Shown here: in pieces, positions 1 through 8,501 of the stretch
Position numbering within the stretch: the stretch's first letter is position 1
Layout: every line of letters starts with the position of its first letter
Assembly (NCBI GenBank): GCA_963759095.1
Contig: CAVWYF010000017.1
Coordinates: 62,001-126,000 of the forward strand
Origin: Anderseniella sp963759095
GTDB lineage: Bacteria > Pseudomonadota > Alphaproteobacteria > Rhizobiales > Aestuariivirgaceae
Direction: 5' to 3'
Length of the DNA: 64,000 bases
Made by a program: the position numbers and the translations under genes
Notes under the pieces: model-generated
Told to the model about the DNA's origin: nothing
What the model saw: only the letters and a program-made list of their open reading frames with translations
Databases searched by the model: none

Positions 1-1511
1 CTGCCAGCAGCAATCCGGATCCCGACCATGACCTGCTTGAACAGATGATCCGGCAGGTGATCGGGGCTGTCGATCTGGAAAACGGCGGCATAGGCCGTGC
101 ACCCAAATTTCCGCAAGGCCCGCTTTTCCAGTTGCTGTGGTCAGTGCACCAGTCGCATCCGGGCAGGGGATATGACGCGCCTGTCTGGCTGACCATGAAC
201 AAGATCAGTCAGGGCGGTATCTATGATCATCTGGGTGGCGGTATTGCCAGATACGCCGTTGATGAAAAATGGCTGGCGCCGCACTTCGAAAAGATGCTGT
301 ACGACAATGCCCAGTACATAAGCTTATTGTGCAAGATGCAGAACTCGGCGCCCAATAAACTGTTCCGCCAGCGAATCGAACAATCAGTGGGTTGGTTGTT
401 ATCCGACATGCAAACCCCGGAAGGCCTGTTCGCCTCCAGCTATGATGCAGATTCCGAAGGCGTGGAAGGCAAGTATTATTGCTGGGCCGAATCGGAAATT
501 AACGATTTGTTAACCAATTCGACTCAGCGTCTATTTTGCAAGATTTACGACGTATCTGCTGAGGGCAATTGGGAACACACAAACATCCTGAACCGGACTG
601 ATCATCCCGACCAGTTACCCGATGCCGACGAAGCTGTGCTCGCCGAGACACGTGAAACGCTGCTGACCCATCGACGTGACCGGATTGCGCCCGGTTGGGA
701 TGACAAGGCCCTTACCGACTGGAATGCCCTGACGGTCATCGCACTTCTCAACGCATCGGTTACCCTTGAAGATGCGGCACTGGAACAGACCGCCCTGGCA
801 ACACTTGAAAAGCTGCAAACCCATTTGCGTGTCGACGGGCGGCTCTATCACAGTTTCAGGAACGGCCAGGTCAGAAGTCACGCCACCGCGGATGATTACG
901 CGTTGCTGATTTCAGCGCACCTTGCAGCCTATGAGGTAACGCTTGATCGGACCTGGGTGGAACGGGCAGGCTACCTCACGGATGAAGCCATGGACCATTA
1001 CCTTGATCAGGCCGACAGCGCTTTTTCCATGGCGCCAAAGGACGCGACAGATCTTATCGTTCGCGACAAATATGCAAATGATGATGTGACGCCAAATGCC
1101 AACGCCACGATGGTCATCAATCTGTGGAAGCTTTCAGCCTATCTGAACAAGCCGGATTATCAGCAGACCGCAGAATCGGTTTTTGAATGGCTCAAACCGC
1201 ACATGACCAGAAACCCGTTTGCCTGTCCAACCGCCTGGCTGGCCTTCACTGCCCTGGCCGAACAGACCCAGCTTGTTCTTGTTGGTAAACCGGAAGATGA
1301 AAACTTCACCAGCCTGCACAAGGCATGCCTGAAGATTTCGTCTCCGAATCGATTGATCATGCAAGTGAGCAGGGACGAGGAATTACCTGGCGATCATCCG
1401 GCATCCGGAAAAACCGGTCTTGATGAACCGGCTGTATTCCTGTGCCGCAATCAGACTTGCAACCTGCCCGTGACCAAGGCGGAAGAGCTGTTGAACTCAG
1501 GCATTCATTGA
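1..1511 (+). CDS. thioredoxin-domain protein of the YyaL / SPATA20 (DUF255) type, 5' end missing
   Basis: The reading frame is open to the left edge of the window, so the N-terminal part, where this family carries its thioredoxin-like domain, lies outside. The visible ~500 residues match the (alpha/alpha)6-barrel part: the GGGIARYAVDEKW stretch, HFEKMLYDNAQY, SSYDADSEGVEGKYYCW and GWDDKALTDWNAL are all typical. Family members are usually about 650-700 residues, so roughly a quarter is missing here. The physiological role is poorly defined; members are annotated as thioredoxin-domain proteins and compared with N-acylglucosamine 2-epimerase folds. It converges on rho and overlaps the rho 3' end by 15 bp, leaving no room for an intrinsic terminator. 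Confidence 0.85.
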   Translation, partial: ASSNPDPDHDLLEQMIRQVIGAVDLENGGIGRAPKFPQGPLFQLLWSVHQSHPGRGYDAPVWLTMNKISQGGIYDHLGGGIARYAVDEKWLAPHFEKMLYDNAQYISLLCKMQNSAPNKLFRQRIEQSVGWLLSDMQTPEGLFASSYDADSEGVEGKYYCWAESEINDLLTNSTQRLFCKIYDVSAEGNWEHTNILNRTDHPDQLPDADEAVLAETRETLLTHRRDRIAPGWDDKALTDWNALTVIALLNASVTLEDAALEQTALATLEKLQTHLRVDGRLYHSFRNGQVRSHATADDYALLISAHLAAYEVTLDRTWVERAGYLTDEAMDHYLDQADSAFSMAPKDATDLIVRDKYANDDVTPNANATMVINLWKLSAYLNKPDYQQTAESVFEWLKPHMTRNPFACPTAWLAFTALAEQTQLVLVGKPEDENFTSLHKACLKISSPNRLIMQVSRDEELPGDHPASGKTGLDEPAVFLCRNQTCNLPVTKAEELLNSGIH

Positions 1512-2780
1512 ATCAAAGAAGTCATCGTTGGACTTGGTCTGGCGCAGCTTGTCCAGCAGGAACTCAACCGCATCGACGGTACCCATCGGGTTGAGAATCC
1601 GACGCAGCACATACGTCTTCTTGAGATTGACAGGATCGACCAGGAGCTCTTCCTTGCGAGTGCCTGAACGCAGGATGTCCATGGCAGGGAAGACACGCTT
1701 GTCCGCAACCTTGCGATCGAGGACAACTTCCGAGTTGCCGGTTCCCTTGAATTCTTCAAAGATGACTTCGTCCATGCGGCTGCCGGTATCAATAAGCGCC
1801 GTGGCGATGATGGTAAGCGATCCGCCTTCTTCAATGTTCCGCGCTGCACCGAAGAACCGTTTCGGCCGCTGCAGTGCATTGGCATCGACACCACCGGTGA
1901 GAACCTTGCCTGACGAAGGCACGACCGTATTGTAGGCGCGTCCAAGCCGGGTAATCGAATCCAGCAGGATCACAACGTCACGGCCATGTTCAACCAGACG
2001 CTTGGCCTTTTCGATCACCATTTCGGCCACCTGAACGTGGCGGCTGGCTGGTTCATCAAACGTGGAACTCACAACTTCGCCCTTTACCGAACGGCGCATG
2101 TCAGTCACTTCTTCCGGGCGTTCATCAATCAGCAGCACAATCAGATAACACTCGGGATGGTTGGTTGCCACCGACTGGGCGATGTTTTGAAGTAAAACGG
2201 TTTTACCTGTTCTCGGCGGTGCCACGATCAGCGCACGCTGGCCCTTGCCAAATGGTGCCACCAGGTCGATCACCCGGCTTGAGTAATCCTTCTTTGTCGG
2301 ATCATTCACTTCCATGAACAAACGCTCGTCCGGATACAGCGGCGTCAGATTGTCAAAATGAATTTTGTGGCGAACCTTTTCAGGTTCCTGGAAGTTGACT
2401 GAGTTGACTTTCAGCAGAGCGAAATATCGCTCACCGTCCTTGGGGCTGCGGATATCACCTTCAACCGTATCACCGGTCTTGAGTGCAAACTTACGGATCT
2501 GACTTGGGCTTACATAAATATCATCGGGTCCGGCCAGATAATTGGCGTCAGGTGAGCGCAGGAAACCAAACCCGTCAGGCATGACTTCAACAACACCTTC
2601 GCCAATAATGTTGACATCCCGGGCAGCCAGACTCTTCAAGATGGTAAACATCAGTTCCTGCTTGCGCAGAACGCTGGCGTTTTCAACTTCAAGCTCTTCC
2701 GCTGCGCTTAACAGCTCAGCTGGAGATTTCTGTTTAAGATCAAAAAGTTTGATCTGCTCGAGTTCGTCAAGATTGGTCAT
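1497..2780 (-). CDS. rho: transcription termination factor Rho
   Basis: Rho is a hexameric RNA-dependent ATPase/helicase that ends transcription. The 427-residue product has the N-terminal RNA-binding part, including the cold-shock-like segment (DGFGFLRSPDANYL, about residues 69-82), the P-loop APPRTGKT at about 187-194, and a Walker B region ILLDSITRLGRAYN near 271-284. Length is normal for the family. It is the last gene of the leftward hemE-hemJ-rho group, 170 bp after hemJ, so it could share read-through or have its own promoter in that gap. The start is an ATG at 2780. Confidence 0.97.
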   Translation of the reverse strand: MTNLDELEQIKLFDLKQKSPAELLSAAEELEVENASVLRKQELMFTILKSLAARDVNIIGEGVVEVMPDGFGFLRSPDANYLAGPDDIYVSPSQIRKFALKTGDTVEGDIRSPKDGERYFALLKVNSVNFQEPEKVRHKIHFDNLTPLYPDERLFMEVNDPTKKDYSSRVIDLVAPFGKGQRALIVAPPRTGKTVLLQNIAQSVATNHPECYLIVLLIDERPEEVTDMRRSVKGEVVSSTFDEPASRHVQVAEMVIEKAKRLVEHGRDVVILLDSITRLGRAYNTVVPSSGKVLTGGVDANALQRPKRFFGAARNIEEGGSLTIIATALIDTGSRMDEVIFEEFKGTGNSEVVLDRKVADKRVFPAMDILRSGTRKEELLVDPVNLKKTYVLRRILNPMGTVDAVEFLLDKLRQTKSNDDFFDSMNA

Positions 2781-2950
2781 CGGTTATCGACTCATATGTG
2801 TGATCAGGAAAATTGGCGGTCAGCTCACATGTCGGATTGAGTGATTACCAAATAGGGGAGGCGTCGGCAGTCTACAAAAACGTTGCCGTACGTCACTGTC
2901 TATAACAGCTTCGGCGACTTTAGAAAACAGCAAAATACATTACAGCCGCA

Positions 2951-3388
2951 TCACAGGAACGGTTTTACAATCACCAGGCAGACGATACCGATCATCAGCA
3001 CCGTCGGTACTTCATTGGCAATGCGAAATATTTTAGCCGCTCTGACATTCTTGTCCGCCGCAAACATCTTGACCTGAGCCGAGAGCCAGAAATGCGCGCC
3101 CGACATGGCCAGCACAAGAGCAATCTTCGACACGAACCACAATGGCAGTTCGCTCCACAACCCCTGAAGCGCGCCCAGCCAAATTCCAAAAATCCAGCTT
3201 ACAATCATTGCCGGCGTCATGATGGCTTTCAGCAATCGCCGTTCCATCACCTTGAGTGTCTCAGACAGTTCACCGCCTTTGTCCGCATCGGCATGATACA
3301 CCATCAGCCGCGGTAGGTAGAGCAACCCGGCCATCCAGGAAATCACAGCCAGCACATGCACAACCTTGACCCATTCATAGGTCATCAT
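2951..3388 (-). CDS. hemJ: protoporphyrinogen oxidase HemJ (CopD-like membrane protein)
   Basis: HemJ oxidises protoporphyrinogen IX to protoporphyrin IX in the inner membrane, the penultimate step of haem synthesis. The 145-residue product begins MMTYEWVKVVHVLAVISWMAGLLYLPRLMVYH, which contains the conserved N-terminal His (HV) and the YLPRLMVYH motif; four hydrophobic segments are visible. It overlaps the hemE stop codon by 4 bp (ATGA), so the two haem genes are translationally coupled. No HemG or HemY candidate occurs in the window. The family (UPF0093) is common in Alphaproteobacteria. Confidence 0.92.
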   Translation of the reverse strand: MMTYEWVKVVHVLAVISWMAGLLYLPRLMVYHADADKGGELSETLKVMERRLLKAIMTPAMIVSWIFGIWLGALQGLWSELPLWFVSKIALVLAMSGAHFWLSAQVKMFAADKNVRAAKIFRIANEVPTVLMIGIVCLVIVKPFL

Positions 3389-4431
3389 TTACCTGCACCA
3401 TCAAATTCACGAATAAAGGATACAAGCTCACTGACATGCTCCGGCGGCGTTTCTTTTCGTATCCCGTGACCAAGATTGAAGATATGCCTGTCCATCGGCA
3501 GATCCTGCAATATCGACCTTGTCGCATTCAGCATCCCATCCCCGCCACCGATCAGGGAAAGCGGGTCGAGATTGCCCTGTACGACGCAATGCTCAATCAG
3601 ATTGTCCCTGGCCCACTTTGTGTTGACCGGCCATTCAATGCTGACCCCGTCAACTTTACTCGCCGCCACAAAATCGGTTTGGGAGACCCCGACACCACGA
3701 GCAAAACCGATTACCGGCGCATGAGGGTGGCGCTTTTTCAGCTCGGACCGGATCGCCGCAATGGGTGCGAAACAATACCGCTCCAGCAACTCACCGCTCA
3801 GATCGCCTGACCAGGTGTCGAAAATCTGCAGGACCTCGGCACCGGCTTCAACCTGGCACGACAAATATTCAATGGAGGAAACAACCAGCTTGTCGATAAG
3901 CTCGTTCAACCAGGCTTCATTTGCAAAAGCTGCCAGCCGAGATGCAGCCCGTTCAACAGACGTACCGCCTTCAATCATGTAGGTCGCAACCGTCCAGGGC
4001 GCGCCGCAAAACCCGATCAGTGTCTTGTCATCATCAAGTTTCGCCTTGATCGCAGAAACAGAATCGTAAACCGGAGACAGTGTCTTGTTGAGATCATCGA
4101 TACCACTCGCCAGCTGAGCAACCTCGGAAACCGAGCCAATCTTTCTCAGGACTGGTCCTTCATTTTCACGAAAGTCCAGATCACAACCCATTGCCTGCGG
4201 GATCAGCAGAATATCAGCAAACAAAATAGCTGCATCCAGATCAAAACGGCGCAATGGCTGCAATGTCACTTCGCAGGCAAGCTCAGGGGTATAACAAAGA
4301 TTCAAAAAGCCGCCTGCCGTTTGCCTGACTTCCCGATACTCCGGCAGATAGCGTCCTGCCTGTCTCATAAGCCAGACCGGGCGGCGTGATGGAGACAAAC
4401 CTGTAAGGGTATCCAGTAGGGGCTTGCTCAA
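3385..4431 (-). CDS. hemE: uroporphyrinogen decarboxylase
   Basis: HemE decarboxylates the four acetate side chains of uroporphyrinogen III to give coproporphyrinogen III in the cytoplasm. Family signatures are clear: PVWLMRQAGRYLPEYREVR near the N-terminus, FADILLIPQAMGCDLDF, FCGAPWTVATYMIEGG, and GFARGVGVSQTDF. I place the start at the TTG at 4431 (MSKPLLDTLTG), because AAGGA at 4440-4444 sits 8 nt upstream and this matches where family members begin; another TTG at 4455 would add eight residues. With the chosen start the product is 348 residues. The gene faces away from the putative replication origin and runs into hemJ. Confidence 0.95.
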   Translation of the reverse strand: MSKPLLDTLTGLSPSRRPVWLMRQAGRYLPEYREVRQTAGGFLNLCYTPELACEVTLQPLRRFDLDAAILFADILLIPQAMGCDLDFRENEGPVLRKIGSVSEVAQLASGIDDLNKTLSPVYDSVSAIKAKLDDDKTLIGFCGAPWTVATYMIEGGTSVERAASRLAAFANEAWLNELIDKLVVSSIEYLSCQVEAGAEVLQIFDTWSGDLSGELLERYCFAPIAAIRSELKKRHPHAPVIGFARGVGVSQTDFVAASKVDGVSIEWPVNTKWARDNLIEHCVVQGNLDPLSLIGGGDGMLNATRSILQDLPMDRHIFNLGHGIRKETPPEHVSELVSFIREFDGAGK

Positions 4432-4486
4432 TCTCTTTATCCTTCTTTCAAACAATCTATATCTTTAGGTGTTGATGATGTTGTGC

Positions 4487-4495
4487 TGTGGATAG
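4487..4495 (-). promoter_or_regulatory. DnaA box candidate
   Basis: TGTGGATAG on the plus strand, that is CTATCCACA on the minus strand, one mismatch from TTATCCACA. It lies close to the hemE side of the putative origin. Confidence 0.5.
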
Positions 4496-4539
4496 CAAAA
4501 ACGAATCTTTTTCAACAGCGGTCACGTAGACACAGTCCT

Positions 4540-4548
4540 TTATCCACG
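4540..4548 (+). promoter_or_regulatory. DnaA box candidate
   Basis: TTATCCACG, one mismatch (last base) from the consensus TTATCCACA. It sits about 45 bp left of the AT-rich block. Confidence 0.55.
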
Positions 4549-4593
4549 CAAATCACATAAACTTTCCCAGCCTGATTTGCATCTATAACCACC

Positions 4594-4631
4594 TGATATA
4601 ATTATATAAATAATTCCAGAAAAATATTTCC
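4594..4631. other. AT-rich block, possible DNA unwinding element
   Basis: An almost pure A/T run (gatataattatataaataa followed by further A-rich sequence to aaatatttcc) between the two left and two right DnaA box candidates. Its composition and place fit an origin unwinding element. An AT-rich promoter region is the alternative explanation. Confidence 0.4.
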
Positions 4632-4739
4632 TCACAATCAGATCACAGCTATTACGGACATACAGATGAAATATCCGCAGCTATCAACAGCTGAAATACC
4701 TATCCAGTGTCACCGGTATTCTGAACAAGGCGCGCTGCA

Positions 4740-4748
4740 TGTGGATCA
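4740..4748 (-). promoter_or_regulatory. DnaA box candidate
   Basis: TGTGGATCA on the plus strand, TGATCCACA on the minus strand, one mismatch from the consensus. It lies on the right of the AT-rich block. Confidence 0.45.
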
Positions 4749-4777
4749 AACAAATATGCAGCCGATCCAGCTTCCTC

Positions 4778-4786
4778 TTTTCCACA
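4778..4786 (+). promoter_or_regulatory. DnaA box candidate
   Basis: TTTTCCACA, one mismatch from TTATCCACA, 26 bp before the start codon of the DUF299 regulator gene, so it could also affect that gene's transcription. Confidence 0.4.
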
Positions 4787-4812
4787 ATTCATAAACACGC
4801 TATGCCCGGCTT

Positions 4813-5646
4813 ATGAAAACCACAGCCAAACAATATTTCCACATGCACATGGTTTCCGACGCGACCGGCGAAACCCTGAATACCGTAGCCAGGGCCGCGA
4901 CCGCTTACTATGCCGGCTACCAGCCCATTGAACATATCTACACCCTGGTCAGGACCTCCAAGCAACTTGATCGAATGATTGGCGAAGTGGAAAAGCAACC
5001 AGGCATCGTCCTGTACACAATCGCAGACGCCAAACTGAAAGCTGAAATAGAACAGCGCTGCGAAGCCTTGTCGATTCCGTGTATCTCAATTCTTGATCCG
5101 GTTATCGCCAGTCTTGCCACATATCTCAATGCCAAATCCAAACCCCATATTGGCGGCCAGCATGTTCTCAATGCCGAGTATTTTCAGAGAATTGATGCGC
5201 TGAATTATACCATGGCTCACGATGATGGTCAGATAACGCAAGATCTGGAATCGGCAGATGTCGTCTTGCTCGGTGTAAGCAGGTCGTCCAAGACACCGAC
5301 AAGCATCTATCTGGCCAATCGGGGTATCAAGACCGCGAACATCCCACTTGTGCCGGGCATCCCGACGCCACCTGGATTAAGCAAACTAAAGCACCCCCTG
5401 ATTGTCGGGTTGATTGCCAGTGCTGATCGCATTTCACAGATTCGTCGTCATCGCCTGCTGACGCTGAATGAAGGGCGCGATACATCTTATGTGGATCGCA
5501 AAGCGATTACCGAAGAGCTGCTGGCAATGCGAAAACTATGCAGTGCGAACCATTGGCCCATTATTGATGTTACCCGCCGGTCCATTGAAGAAACCGCTGC
5601 TGCTGTCATGAACCTCATGGCAGAACCCGATGCTAAATCCGGATGA
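4813..5646 (+). CDS. pyruvate phosphate dikinase regulatory protein (DUF299, RP001 homologue)
   Basis: A bifunctional serine/threonine kinase and phosphorylase that switches pyruvate phosphate dikinase (or PEP synthase) off with ADP and on with phosphate. The 277-residue product is of normal length and shows HMVSDATGETLNTVARA at the N-terminus and the P-loop GVSRSSKT at about 154-161, followed by PTSIYLANRG and NIPLVP, all family hallmarks. It is the first gene to the right of the putative origin and heads an overlapping operon: the maf start codon overlaps its stop (ATGA). Whether the target is PpdK or PpsA cannot be told because neither gene is in the window. Confidence 0.93.
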   Translation: MKTTAKQYFHMHMVSDATGETLNTVARAATAYYAGYQPIEHIYTLVRTSKQLDRMIGEVEKQPGIVLYTIADAKLKAEIEQRCEALSIPCISILDPVIASLATYLNAKSKPHIGGQHVLNAEYFQRIDALNYTMAHDDGQITQDLESADVVLLGVSRSSKTPTSIYLANRGIKTANIPLVPGIPTPPGLSKLKHPLIVGLIASADRISQIRRHRLLTLNEGRDTSYVDRKAITEELLAMRKLCSANHWPIIDVTRRSIEETAAAVMNLMAEPDAKSG

Positions 5647-6254
5647 ACCAGGACCCGAGACCAATGAAACTGATCCTTGCATCAAACAGTGCGGCACGCC
5701 GGCAAATGCTGAGCGATGCGGGTTATCGGTTTGAGGCAACTGCTGCTGACCTTGACGAGGGTGCATTGAAAACTGCACATCTGGAGTCCGGCCTGCCCGC
5801 TGACGGTCTGGCGCTTGTGCTGGCCAACGCCAAGGCACAGGCGGTCAGCAAAAATCATCCTGCCGATCTGGTGATCGGCTCGGATCAGGTTCTGATTTGT
5901 GACGGGAAAGTTTTCACCAAGGTAAACAGCCTGCCGCAAGCTGCCCAACAGCTTACCGAATTGCAGGGCAAGACCCATGTTCTGATTTCAGCCGTTGCGT
6001 GCTGGCATGAAAATCAACCGCTGTTTCAAACCTCGGAAACTGCCAGCATGGGCATGTATCGGCTCACTGCCAAAGATATAGATACATATTTGGCGGAGAC
6101 AGGATCATCAATTCTGGGATCGGTCGGATGTTACCAGATTGAGGGAAAAGGCATTCGGCTATTTGAAGAAATCCGGGGATCGCATTTTGCCATTATGGGA
6201 ATGCCGATGACCCCGCTTGTTAAATTTCTCAAGAGCCAGGGCAGCTTGCCATGA
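5643..6254 (+). CDS. maf: Maf family nucleotide pyrophosphatase
   Basis: Maf proteins hydrolyse non-canonical or methylated nucleoside triphosphates (house-cleaning) and have been linked to septum control. The product carries LILASNSAARRQML near the start, the acidic motif VIGSDQVL, the K of VFTKVNS, GKTHVLISAV and a C-terminal GSHFAIMGMP. This is the divergent alphaproteobacterial version, in which the usual SPRR and GADT motifs are altered. Length from ATG 5643 is 203; an in-frame ATG at 5664 (MKLILAS) is an equally possible start. It overlaps both neighbours by 4 bp, so translation is coupled. The exact substrate cannot be read from the sequence. Confidence 0.9.
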   Translation: MNQDPRPMKLILASNSAARRQMLSDAGYRFEATAADLDEGALKTAHLESGLPADGLALVLANAKAQAVSKNHPADLVIGSDQVLICDGKVFTKVNSLPQAAQQLTELQGKTHVLISAVACWHENQPLFQTSETASMGMYRLTAKDIDTYLAETGSSILGSVGCYQIEGKGIRLFEEIRGSHFAIMGMPMTPLVKFLKSQGSLP

Positions 6255-7099
6255 CCCCGACCACAACCAATCACGTCTGTATTCTGGGACACGGCATCAC
6301 CTACTCGCGATCACCACTGATCCACAATCACTGGATCGCGAAGTATGGAGTCGATTCTGAGTATGGCATCTGCGATTTGCCCGCAGAAAAACTGCCCGAC
6401 TTCCTGTCCTCCATCCGGGAGGGGAAATCAGCCGGCTGCAATGTGACAACGCCATACAAGCAAGCAGTTGTTCAATATCTTGATGCCATTGATGACGCCG
6501 CTTCAGCCATTGGCAGCGTCAATACGATTTATCGCCGTGATGGCCTGCTCAGAGGAACTTCGACCGATGGGGCCGGATATATTGGCCATCTTGAAAACAC
6601 CCATCCCGACCTGCAGTTGAAAAACGCCAAAGTGCTTATACTAGGGGCCGGCGGTGCCGCCCGCAGCATCGCTGCCGCGCTGGTGCAAAGTGGCTGCTCA
6701 GTGATTTACATCGCCAATCGGACATTGGAAAAGGCGCGCGAAATTGCCGGGCTTCAACCAGATATAATTGAGCCGGTAGCATGGGATGATTTGCAGTCAA
6801 CCGCGGGGCTCGTGGATTTGCTAGTCAATACGACTTCACTTGGCATGGTTGGCCGGCAACCTCTGGTGTTCCCACTTGAAGACACCCAACAGAACTGCGT
6901 CGTGAGCGACATTGTCTATGCGCCCCTGGAAACCGAATTGCTGGCCCAGGCCCGCAGTCTTGGCCGGCCGGTTCTTGACGGGCTTGGTATGTTGTTGCAC
7001 CAGGCAGTGCCGGGATTTCAGTTGTGGTTTGGCATCCTGCCACAGGTCACGGACGAATTGCGGGCGCTGGTCGAACAGGATTTGCTGTCTCATGGCTGA
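6251..7099 (+). CDS. aroE: shikimate dehydrogenase (NADP+)
   Basis: AroE reduces 3-dehydroshikimate to shikimate with NADPH in the aromatic amino acid pathway. The 282-residue product has the substrate motif SRSPLIHNHW, NVTTPYKQAV with the catalytic Lys (family NVTxPxK), TDGAGY, the nucleotide-binding LILGAGGAARSIAAAL, NTTSLGM, and a C-terminal GLGMLLHQAVPGFQLWFG. It overlaps maf by 4 bp upstream and coaE by 8 bp downstream. Confidence 0.95.
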   Translation: MTPTTTNHVCILGHGITYSRSPLIHNHWIAKYGVDSEYGICDLPAEKLPDFLSSIREGKSAGCNVTTPYKQAVVQYLDAIDDAASAIGSVNTIYRRDGLLRGTSTDGAGYIGHLENTHPDLQLKNAKVLILGAGGAARSIAAALVQSGCSVIYIANRTLEKAREIAGLQPDIIEPVAWDDLQSTAGLVDLLVNTTSLGMVGRQPLVFPLEDTQQNCVVSDIVYAPLETELLAQARSLGRPVLDGLGMLLHQAVPGFQLWFGILPQVTDELRALVEQDLLSHG

Positions 7100-7718
7100 T
7101 GGATCCGTTCTCAAAGTAGCGCTCACCGGGTCTATCGCCATGGGCAAATCGACAGTTGCGGCCATGTTGCAAGACGAAGGGGTTGCGGTATTTGATGCCG
7201 ATGCTGTCGTCCACCAGCTTTACGCCAAAGATGGCAAGGCGGTCGAACCCGTGGGCCGGCTGTTTCCAACTGTCGTCAAGCAAGGCGCAATTGATCGCGC
7301 TGAGCTATCAAAGCAAGTGCTGAACGACACCCAAGCCATGAAAAAACTGGAGGCAATTGTGCATCCTCTGGTTCGCCGCGAGCAGGCGGTGTTCATGGAC
7401 TCGGTAAAATCATCTGAAAACGCCATCGCGGTGTTTGACATACCCCTGTTGTTTGAAACCGGGCGGGCGGAAGAGTTTGACGCGGTTCTGGTGGTATCAG
7501 CCGCTTATGAAATCCAGCGCGCGCGTGCACTGGCCAGGCCAGGCATGAGCGAGGCAAAGTTTGAAGCCATACTGGCAAGGCAGGTCCCCGATGAGGAAAA
7601 ACGCGCGCGCGCAACTCATGTAATTTCCACAGATGTGCCGCTGGAGGATACACGGACGCAGGTTCTTGCTATTGTAAGTGAGCTTCAAATACTTGCCGGA
7701 GACCGCCCGCATGCGTGA
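7092..7718 (+). CDS. coaE: dephospho-CoA kinase
   Basis: CoaE phosphorylates dephospho-CoA at the 3'-OH, the last step of coenzyme A synthesis. From the ATG at 7092 the product is 208 residues, normal for the family, with the P-loop TGSIAMGKST, VFDADAVVHQLY, HPLVRREQ and VFDIPLLFETG. The frame continues upstream inside aroE, but the chosen ATG gives the family N-terminus (MADGSVLKVALTG) and overlaps the aroE end by 8 bp, as is usual here. It also overlaps dnaQ by 8 bp. CoaA, an earlier enzyme of the same pathway, is encoded at 18750. Confidence 0.95.
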   Translation: MADGSVLKVALTGSIAMGKSTVAAMLQDEGVAVFDADAVVHQLYAKDGKAVEPVGRLFPTVVKQGAIDRAELSKQVLNDTQAMKKLEAIVHPLVRREQAVFMDSVKSSENAIAVFDIPLLFETGRAEEFDAVLVVSAAYEIQRARALARPGMSEAKFEAILARQVPDEEKRARATHVISTDVPLEDTRTQVLAIVSELQILAGDRPHA

Positions 7719-8409
7719 AATCGTGATGGATACCGAAACCACAGGTCTTGACCCGTTTACCGGTCATCGCATCGTGGAGATTGGCGCCGTTGAACTTCTC
7801 AATCATATTCCGACCGGCAGTGTCTATCATCAGTACATCAACCCGCAGCGCGACATGCCTGAAGAGGCCTTCAATGTGCACGGGCTGTCGGAAGAATTTC
7901 TGGGTTCAAAACCGCTCTTTGCAGACATAGCGCAGGATTTTCTCAAGTTCATCGATGACGGCATTTTGATCATTCACAATGCGCCGTTCGACATGAAATT
8001 CCTCAATGCCGAATTTTCCTGGATTGACACCGAGCAGCTGTCAATGGACCGGGTCATCGATACGCTGGCACTTGCCCGCAAACGCTATCCGATGGGCCCG
8101 AACAGCCTTGATGCATTGTGCCGGCGCTACGGAATCGACAACTCCAGACGCGACAAGCACGGCGCATTGCTCGATTCGGAACTGCTGGCTGACGTCTATA
8201 TGGAACTGATCGGCGGTCGCCAGACCGTGCTTGGTCTTACCAGCGACACCCATCAGGTCGAACAGAAAGTCGAGGTCGGGCAAATCCAGGTAAGTGCCCG
8301 CCCGGCCCCGCTTCCAGGCCGGCTGAGCCAGGCGGAGGCCGATGCGCACAATGACATGATTGCGGGTCTTGGAGACAAGGCGCTGTGGCGCAGTGCCGGC
8401 AACAACTAG
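7711..8409 (+). CDS. dnaQ: DNA polymerase III epsilon subunit (3'-5' proofreading exonuclease)
   Basis: DnaQ is the proofreading subunit of the replicative polymerase core. The three exonuclease motifs are present: DTETTGLDPFTGHRIVEIGAVEL (Exo I, Asp7 and Glu9), HNAPFDMKFLNAE (Exo II) and HGALLDSELLADVY (Exo III). The C-terminal tail that binds the polymerase subunit follows. I chose ATG 7711 (MREIVMDTETTG) over the in-frame GTG at 7678, as it gives the typical start and a product of 232 residues. It is the last gene of the rightward operon that starts beside the putative origin. Confidence 0.95.
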   Translation: MREIVMDTETTGLDPFTGHRIVEIGAVELLNHIPTGSVYHQYINPQRDMPEEAFNVHGLSEEFLGSKPLFADIAQDFLKFIDDGILIIHNAPFDMKFLNAEFSWIDTEQLSMDRVIDTLALARKRYPMGPNSLDALCRRYGIDNSRRDKHGALLDSELLADVYMELIGGRQTVLGLTSDTHQVEQKVEVGQIQVSARPAPLPGRLSQAEADAHNDMIAGLGDKALWRSAGNN

Positions 8410-8501
8410 GGTCACGACCTGTAAATTCCTGGGAGAGCCAAGGTCCGATAAGCGGACAAGGTGAGCATGGAGATCAGTCTGATGAAAGACTGCTTCTGAC
8501 C

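Larger units (their letters stand above)
4445..4812. other. putative chromosomal replication origin (oriC)
   Basis: This is the longest gene-free stretch on the left side, markedly more AT-rich than its surroundings. It lies between divergent hemE and the DUF299 regulator gene (RP001 homologue), the gene pair that borders the origins of Caulobacter crescentus and Rickettsia prowazekii. Four 9-mers match the DnaA box TTATCCACA with one mismatch each, and an AT-rich block at 4594-4631 could serve as the unwinding element. One GANTC (CcrM-type) site is at 4503-4507. I saw no CtrA-type TTAA-N7-TTAA pair. The divergent hemE and regulator promoters must also lie here. The sequence supports the assignment but does not prove it. 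Confidence 0.7.
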
